A stretch of 35,192 nt of DNA from an uncultured Paracoccaceae bacterium. GTDB taxonomy: Bacteria; Pseudomonadota; Alphaproteobacteria; Rhizobiales; Rhizobiaceae. The notes beneath the pieces were generated by a model, which was not told where the DNA came from, did not search any database, and saw only the letters and a program-made list of their open reading frames with translations. Location: contig CALMYO010000141.1 in the NCBI GenBank assembly GCA_937873685.1, positions 1 through 35,192 on the forward strand. Direction: 5' to 3'. The translations under genes were made by a program, and so were the position numbers. Positions 31,774 to 35,192 of the stretch are shown in pieces. Each line of letters starts with the position of its first letter. Position 1 is the stretch's first letter.

Positions 31774-32553
31774 ATGATTCGTCATTTCCTAGAGTGCCTG
31801 CGCAACAGGGAATTCTGGATCTATGCCGCATGGCTGGAGACAGCCGTTCGATACCGGACGGCGCGGTTGGGCCTTTTGTGGCTGGTCATAAATCCGGCCA
31901 TGTTCGGCTTTGGACTTGGCTTCGTCTATTCGGAAATGATGGAGCGGCCAGCTTCCAGTTTCATTCCACATCTGGTGATCGGTTACTCGATGTGGCGACT
32001 GATGATCCATGTATTGACGGAGTCATCATTGACATTCAAGGCGGCCAAACCTTTTATAATGGAGGGAAATATAAATTTGGTGCGATATATACTCCGTGTT
32101 ATCTCGAAAGCCGTATTCAATTTCAGTTTCAGTCTGATTGTTGTGGTCGCAGCGCTGGCCATTTTTCATGGCTCGGATGCGGTTTGGGTATTCACAATCC
32201 TGTTCACCTTCCCGGCAGTCCTGATCAACATGGTTTGGCTCGGAACGCTGATCGGCATTCTTGGAGCCCGATTGCCGGAGACCAACGATGTGATCAATAC
32301 GCTCCTTCTGTTCGGTTTCTTGCTAACGCCGATAATGTGGGATGCGCAGATGATACCCGCGGATTCAACTCTTGGCCTGGTCGTGCGAATGAACCCCGCA
32401 TTTCACATCATCGAATTCGTCCGGTCCCCCATGACCGGCGTATGGCCAGGGGATTTCACACTGCTCTACATGGCGGCCTTCACGCTGATCGGCCTCAGCC
32501 TGGCCAATTGGGTGTATCGCCGGTATCAGCCCTATGTGCCGCTTTGGATCTGA
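31774..32553 (+). CDS. ABC-2 type polysaccharide exporter permease (KpsM/Wzm-like)
   Basis: The 259-residue inner-membrane protein has the N-terminal amphipathic region with YRTARLGLLWLVINPAMFGF, the hallmark of ABC-2 polysaccharide export permeases. About six membrane segments follow (for example FSLIVVVAALAIFH, FTILFTFPAVLINMVWLG and TLLLFGFLLTPIMW). The length equals that of KpsM/Wzm proteins. It starts at ATG 31774 and ends 7 bp before its partner ATPase. With that ATPase it exports a lipid-linked capsule-, O-antigen- or similar polysaccharide. Confidence 0.9.
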   Translation: MIRHFLECLRNREFWIYAAWLETAVRYRTARLGLLWLVINPAMFGFGLGFVYSEMMERPASSFIPHLVIGYSMWRLMIHVLTESSLTFKAAKPFIMEGNINLVRYILRVISKAVFNFSFSLIVVVAALAIFHGSDAVWVFTILFTFPAVLINMVWLGTLIGILGARLPETNDVINTLLLFGFLLTPIMWDAQMIPADSTLGLVVRMNPAFHIIEFVRSPMTGVWPGDFTLLYMAAFTLIGLSLANWVYRRYQPYVPLWI

Positions 32554-32560
32554 TGCCGCG

Positions 32561-33313
32561 ATGTCGACGGGAAACACCCATATCCGATTGACGAACGTGT
32601 CGCTTGATGTTCCCGTGAACATCGTCAACGACCTTCGCACCGGCGGCGGTTGGCACAGCCTCCTTGCCGCTTCGATCCTTCGCCGGCCGAACCGGCAGTT
32701 CGCACGCATTCTGGACAAGATAAATCTCGAAATGAGCAGCGGCGACCGAATTGGCTTGATTGGTCGCAACGGCGCCGGCAAGACAAGTCTGCTGCATGTC
32801 CTGACTGGTGCGTACAGGCCGACAACAGGCGTCTGCGACATTGTCGGCCAACGCAAGGCGCTAATGAACATATCTCTTGGACTAAATCCGAATGCAACGG
32901 TCTATGAGAATATCTTCCTGCGTGGAATTGCTTCAGGCATGACGACCCGGCAGTTGCGCGACCATATGGAAGATATCATTTCGTTTTCCGAGCTTTCGGA
33001 GAAACTTGGCTCGCCGCTCTACACATTGTCATCTGGACAACGTATGCGGCTGGCGTTCTCGATTTCGACGGCGCTGCCATCCGAGATCGTGATCATGGAC
33101 GAATGGATAGGAGCCGGTGACGCCCACTTCATCAAACGTGCAAAACAACGATTGCTCGACCGGCTGCAGGGCAGCCAGATCGTCGTTTTGGCAAGCCACA
33201 ACAACAGCATCATAAAGGAAGTCTGCAACCGGGCGGTGCTGTTGTCGAAAGGAGCCATCGTCTTTGATGGCAGTGTGTCGGACACTATCGAACGCTACGG
33301 GGCCAGCGCGTAG
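32561..33313 (+). CDS. ABC-type polysaccharide exporter ATPase (KpsT/Wzt-like)
   Basis: This 250-residue ATPase has the extended N-terminus (IRLTNVSLDVPVNIVNDL) of Wzt/KpsT/TagH proteins, Walker A GRNGAGKT (residues 68-75), signature LSSGQRMRL, Walker B IVIMDEWIGAGD and the H-loop in VLASHNNSII. It lacks the C-terminal carbohydrate-binding domain of O9a-type Wzt, so terminal-residue recognition would not be by this protein. The ATG at 32561 fits the family start; the frame is open upstream to 32534. It partners with the KpsM-like permease and is followed 41 bp later by the coiled-coil pyruvyl transferase. Confidence 0.9.
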   Translation: MSTGNTHIRLTNVSLDVPVNIVNDLRTGGGWHSLLAASILRRPNRQFARILDKINLEMSSGDRIGLIGRNGAGKTSLLHVLTGAYRPTTGVCDIVGQRKALMNISLGLNPNATVYENIFLRGIASGMTTRQLRDHMEDIISFSELSEKLGSPLYTLSSGQRMRLAFSISTALPSEIVIMDEWIGAGDAHFIKRAKQRLLDRLQGSQIVVLASHNNSIIKEVCNRAVLLSKGAIVFDGSVSDTIERYGASA

Positions 33314-33354
33314 ACGTGTCCAAGGTTTACAGAAAACGGGAAGGCAAAAAAGTT

Positions 33355-35192
33355 ATGAGCTGGCTGAATGTCGTTTTGATGGGGTTTTACGGGAAAGGCA
33401 ATGTCGGCGACGAACTGCTTTGCAGTGAAGCGCTCAAATGCCTTCGCGAGCTCGGCGCCGACGTGACCGTCGTAACTCTTGATCCGGAGTATACCGCACG
33501 TATCCACGGCCCGGTAAAGATGGTCAACTACCACGACATGCTTGAACTTGCACGCGCTGTCGGCCGGGCCGATCTGTTCGTTCTAGGCGGTGGCGGCATC
33601 TTTCAGGACCATCATTTCGGCTTGGCTCCGGAGCAGCTGTCCCGCTACCCGTCCCGAAACATGTCGAACTATGCGCAGAACATCCTGATTGCACAGCAAT
33701 TCGGTGTTCCGGTCGTGTTATGGGGGCAAGGCCTTGGCCCGTTGCGTTCGGATGCATCCCACCAGTTGGTCAGCGATGTCTATCGCAATGCCGCCCATGT
33801 TTCCTTGCGTGACGAACATTCACTCAATCTTCTGCGCAAGATCGGAGTTGAGCGTGATGTGCTTGTTGCGCCAGACCCCGTTTTCTCCTTCGATTTCGGG
33901 CAGGATCTGGCACAAGCCGAACCCAACCGCATCCGCATTGGCGTTGTTCCACGAACCTGGCCATTTTCGGATGACTGGAGCGGCAATCTCAAAGCCAGTA
34001 TCGACTGGTTGTCCGGCTATTCGCATGTGTTCCTCCGCTTTATCAATTTCGCCGGCGAACCCGATCGAGATGTGATCGCCAGGCTGACCGCTGATCTCGA
34101 CGATCATCAGTTCGAGATCGTCGACGCCAGCCAGGCGCCGCTTGCAGTGGCAGACACAATGAGCGGACTGACCGGTGTGGTGGCGATGCGCCTTCACGCG
34201 CAGATTATTGCGGCGCGCCTCGGCCTTCCTCAGGTCGTCATCGAGTATGATGACAAGGTTTCCGCCATGTCGGAGATGATCGGCATTCCTCAATCAGCTC
34301 GCCTCGGACTGGCCGATCGTCGTGAAAAGTTTGTTTCAGCTTGCAATGCCCTGCTTTCTGCGGCTGAACGCGAGCGGCTGCGACCGTCGTCCGATACCAT
34401 TGAAGGATTGGTGGAAACCTCGCGCCAGCACAGAACGATGCTGTCTGACATCATGGCTGGGCTGCAAGAGAAGCGGCAACCGAAAGCCTGGGAGGCCGGG
34501 AGGTTTGACTGGGTCGGACAATGGTTTCGCGACAGTGGAGTATCCGCGCCTGAAAAACCTATCGATACGCTTTTGCAGCAGCGAAGCGAACTCGCCGTCT
34601 CGCGCAAGATGCTCGATACGCGCGACCAGCAGATAAGCAAGCTCCAACAGGAACAGGATCGCTTGCGCGCAGTGATCGCCGAACTGGAAACCAGGATCGG
34701 GAGTCGCCGTTTGGAAGTCGATGAGCTCAAGCTTGAGCTCGCTGGAGCGCGGAGAAGCCACGCAGAGAACGAGAGTTCCTTGACGGCGGCAAGACTCGAG
34801 CTGGAGCGGTTGACCCGGGAAATCGAAAAGGAGACGGCAAGCCGCGACGAGGCCAGGATCGCGGCGGAAAAATGGGAAGCCGAAAGCCATCGTATCTATA
34901 GTGTCTTGCTGGAAGAAAAGAGCGCGAGTGAGCTCGTCCGTAGCGAGGTTGAAAGCCTGAACGCCGCAGCCGCCGCCGACAAGGCAAGGCGCGAAGAGAT
35001 CGAACGAGCACTCGAAGCGGCCAGGACCGAGGCCGCGAGTTTGCAGGCCCTGCTTGAAGAGGAATTGCAGCAGCGAAAGCGCTCCGAAGGCCGGCTGTCA
35101 GAGACCGAAACAGCACTCGAGGCATCCCGAAGCAAGATTGAAAGCCTGAACGCCGCAGCCGCCGCCGACAAGGCAAGGCGCGAAGAGATCGA
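33355..35192 (+). CDS. Pyruvyl transferase-family protein with long C-terminal coiled coil, runs off the window
   Basis: At least 612 codons are visible without a stop. Residues 1 to about 335 resemble polysaccharide pyruvyl transferase: GFYGKGNVGDE, FVLGGGGIFQDHH, VLWGQGLGP, SLRDEHSLNLLRKIG and VVAMRLHAQIIAARLG. A linker follows, then from about residue 405 a highly charged, Ala/Glu/Arg-rich predicted coiled coil continues to the window end. It contains an exact repeat of ESLNAAAAADKARREEI at residues 533 and 596, 63 residues (nine heptads) apart. ATG 33355 is preceded by GGGAAGG; GTG 33316 is an alternative. Placement after the exporter suggests a polymer-modifying enzyme with a structural arm, possibly a length ruler. 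That role is inferred. Confidence 0.8.
   Translation, partial: MSWLNVVLMGFYGKGNVGDELLCSEALKCLRELGADVTVVTLDPEYTARIHGPVKMVNYHDMLELARAVGRADLFVLGGGGIFQDHHFGLAPEQLSRYPSRNMSNYAQNILIAQQFGVPVVLWGQGLGPLRSDASHQLVSDVYRNAAHVSLRDEHSLNLLRKIGVERDVLVAPDPVFSFDFGQDLAQAEPNRIRIGVVPRTWPFSDDWSGNLKASIDWLSGYSHVFLRFINFAGEPDRDVIARLTADLDDHQFEIVDASQAPLAVADTMSGLTGVVAMRLHAQIIAARLGLPQVVIEYDDKVSAMSEMIGIPQSARLGLADRREKFVSACNALLSAAERERLRPSSDTIEGLVETSRQHRTMLSDIMAGLQEKRQPKAWEAGRFDWVGQWFRDSGVSAPEKPIDTLLQQRSELAVSRKMLDTRDQQISKLQQEQDRLRAVIAELETRIGSRRLEVDELKLELAGARRSHAENESSLTAARLELERLTREIEKETASRDEARIAAEKWEAESHRIYSVLLEEKSASELVRSEVESLNAAAAADKARREEIERALEAARTEAASLQALLEEELQQRKRSEGRLSETETALEASRSKIESLNAAAAADKARREEI
34949..35003 (+). repeat. 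55-bp direct repeat, copy 1, in the coiled-coil region
   Basis: This 55-bp stretch recurs exactly at 35138-35192, the copies being offset by 189 bp (63 codons). It encodes SLNAAAAADKARREEI within the coiled coil. The exact nucleotide identity implies a recent duplication or ongoing homogenisation. Confidence 0.9.
35138..35192 (+). repeat. 55-bp direct repeat, copy 2, cut by the window end
   Basis: Identical over all 55 visible bases to 34949-35003. The window ends inside the match, so the true repeat may be longer and further copies may follow. Confidence 0.9.

Noticed and set aside
1-35192. CRISPR array, rRNA or tRNA genes
   Set aside because: No regularly spaced short repeats were seen, and no cloverleaf or rRNA-like stretch was noticed in the intergenic gaps.

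Overview
The window is high-GC chromosomal DNA with short intergenic gaps, frequent 4-bp start/stop overlaps, GTG/TTG starts and many ABC uptake systems. This fits an alphaproteobacterium of the Rhizobiales (Mesorhizobium/Rhizobium/Aminobacter-like). The assignment rests on gene style and protein character only; no rRNA or tRNA gene was seen.

Region 1 (1-1268) is an IS3-family element of the IS407 group. It has an intact orfA, an A7 slippery site and a decayed orfB (a 1-bp loss plus an internal TGA), so this copy is probably immobile. Region 2 (1311-28966) is a long carbohydrate/organic-acid catabolic island. A leftward operon encodes a CUT1 sugar importer (binding protein, two permeases) and an aldehyde dehydrogenase. 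Divergent from it run the matching ATPase and two adjacent Asp-box (sialidase-like) beta-propeller proteins without signal peptides. A GlxA-type regulator, a DapA/NanA-family lyase, a first NitT/TauT-type ABC importer and a mandelate-racemase-subgroup enolase enzyme follow. A fragment resembling the C-terminus of a GH31 glycosidase lies at the convergent junction. The leftward unit after it holds an RpiR/SIS regulator, an NTF2-FMO fusion flavoprotein and a D-threonine aldolase/D-serine dehydratase-like PLP enzyme. Divergent from rpiR runs a long operon: a second NitT/TauT-type importer, a VOC protein, an unrecognised probable TIM-barrel protein, an SDR, two Gfo/Idh/MocA oxidoreductases and an amidohydrolase/deacetylase.

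Region 3 (about 28967 to the window end) looks less GC-rich and carries surface-polysaccharide genes: a WecB-type UDP-GlcNAc 2-epimerase, two polysaccharide pyruvyl transferase-family proteins, and a KpsM/KpsT-like ABC-2 exporter. The last gene runs off the window and joins a pyruvyl transferase-like domain to a long coiled coil. That coiled coil contains a 63-residue (nine-heptad) repeat, which could make it a chain-length ruler like WbdD.

The catabolic genes plausibly work together: import of a glycoside or modified sugar acid, cleavage in the cytoplasm, oxidation (SDR, Gfo/Idh), dehydration (enolase family), retro-aldol or dehydration (DapA family) and aldehyde oxidation (ALDH). The substrate cannot be named from sequence. 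The two least described units are the double cytoplasmic Asp-box pair with its CUT1 importer, and the pyruvyl transferase/coiled-coil/exporter locus.
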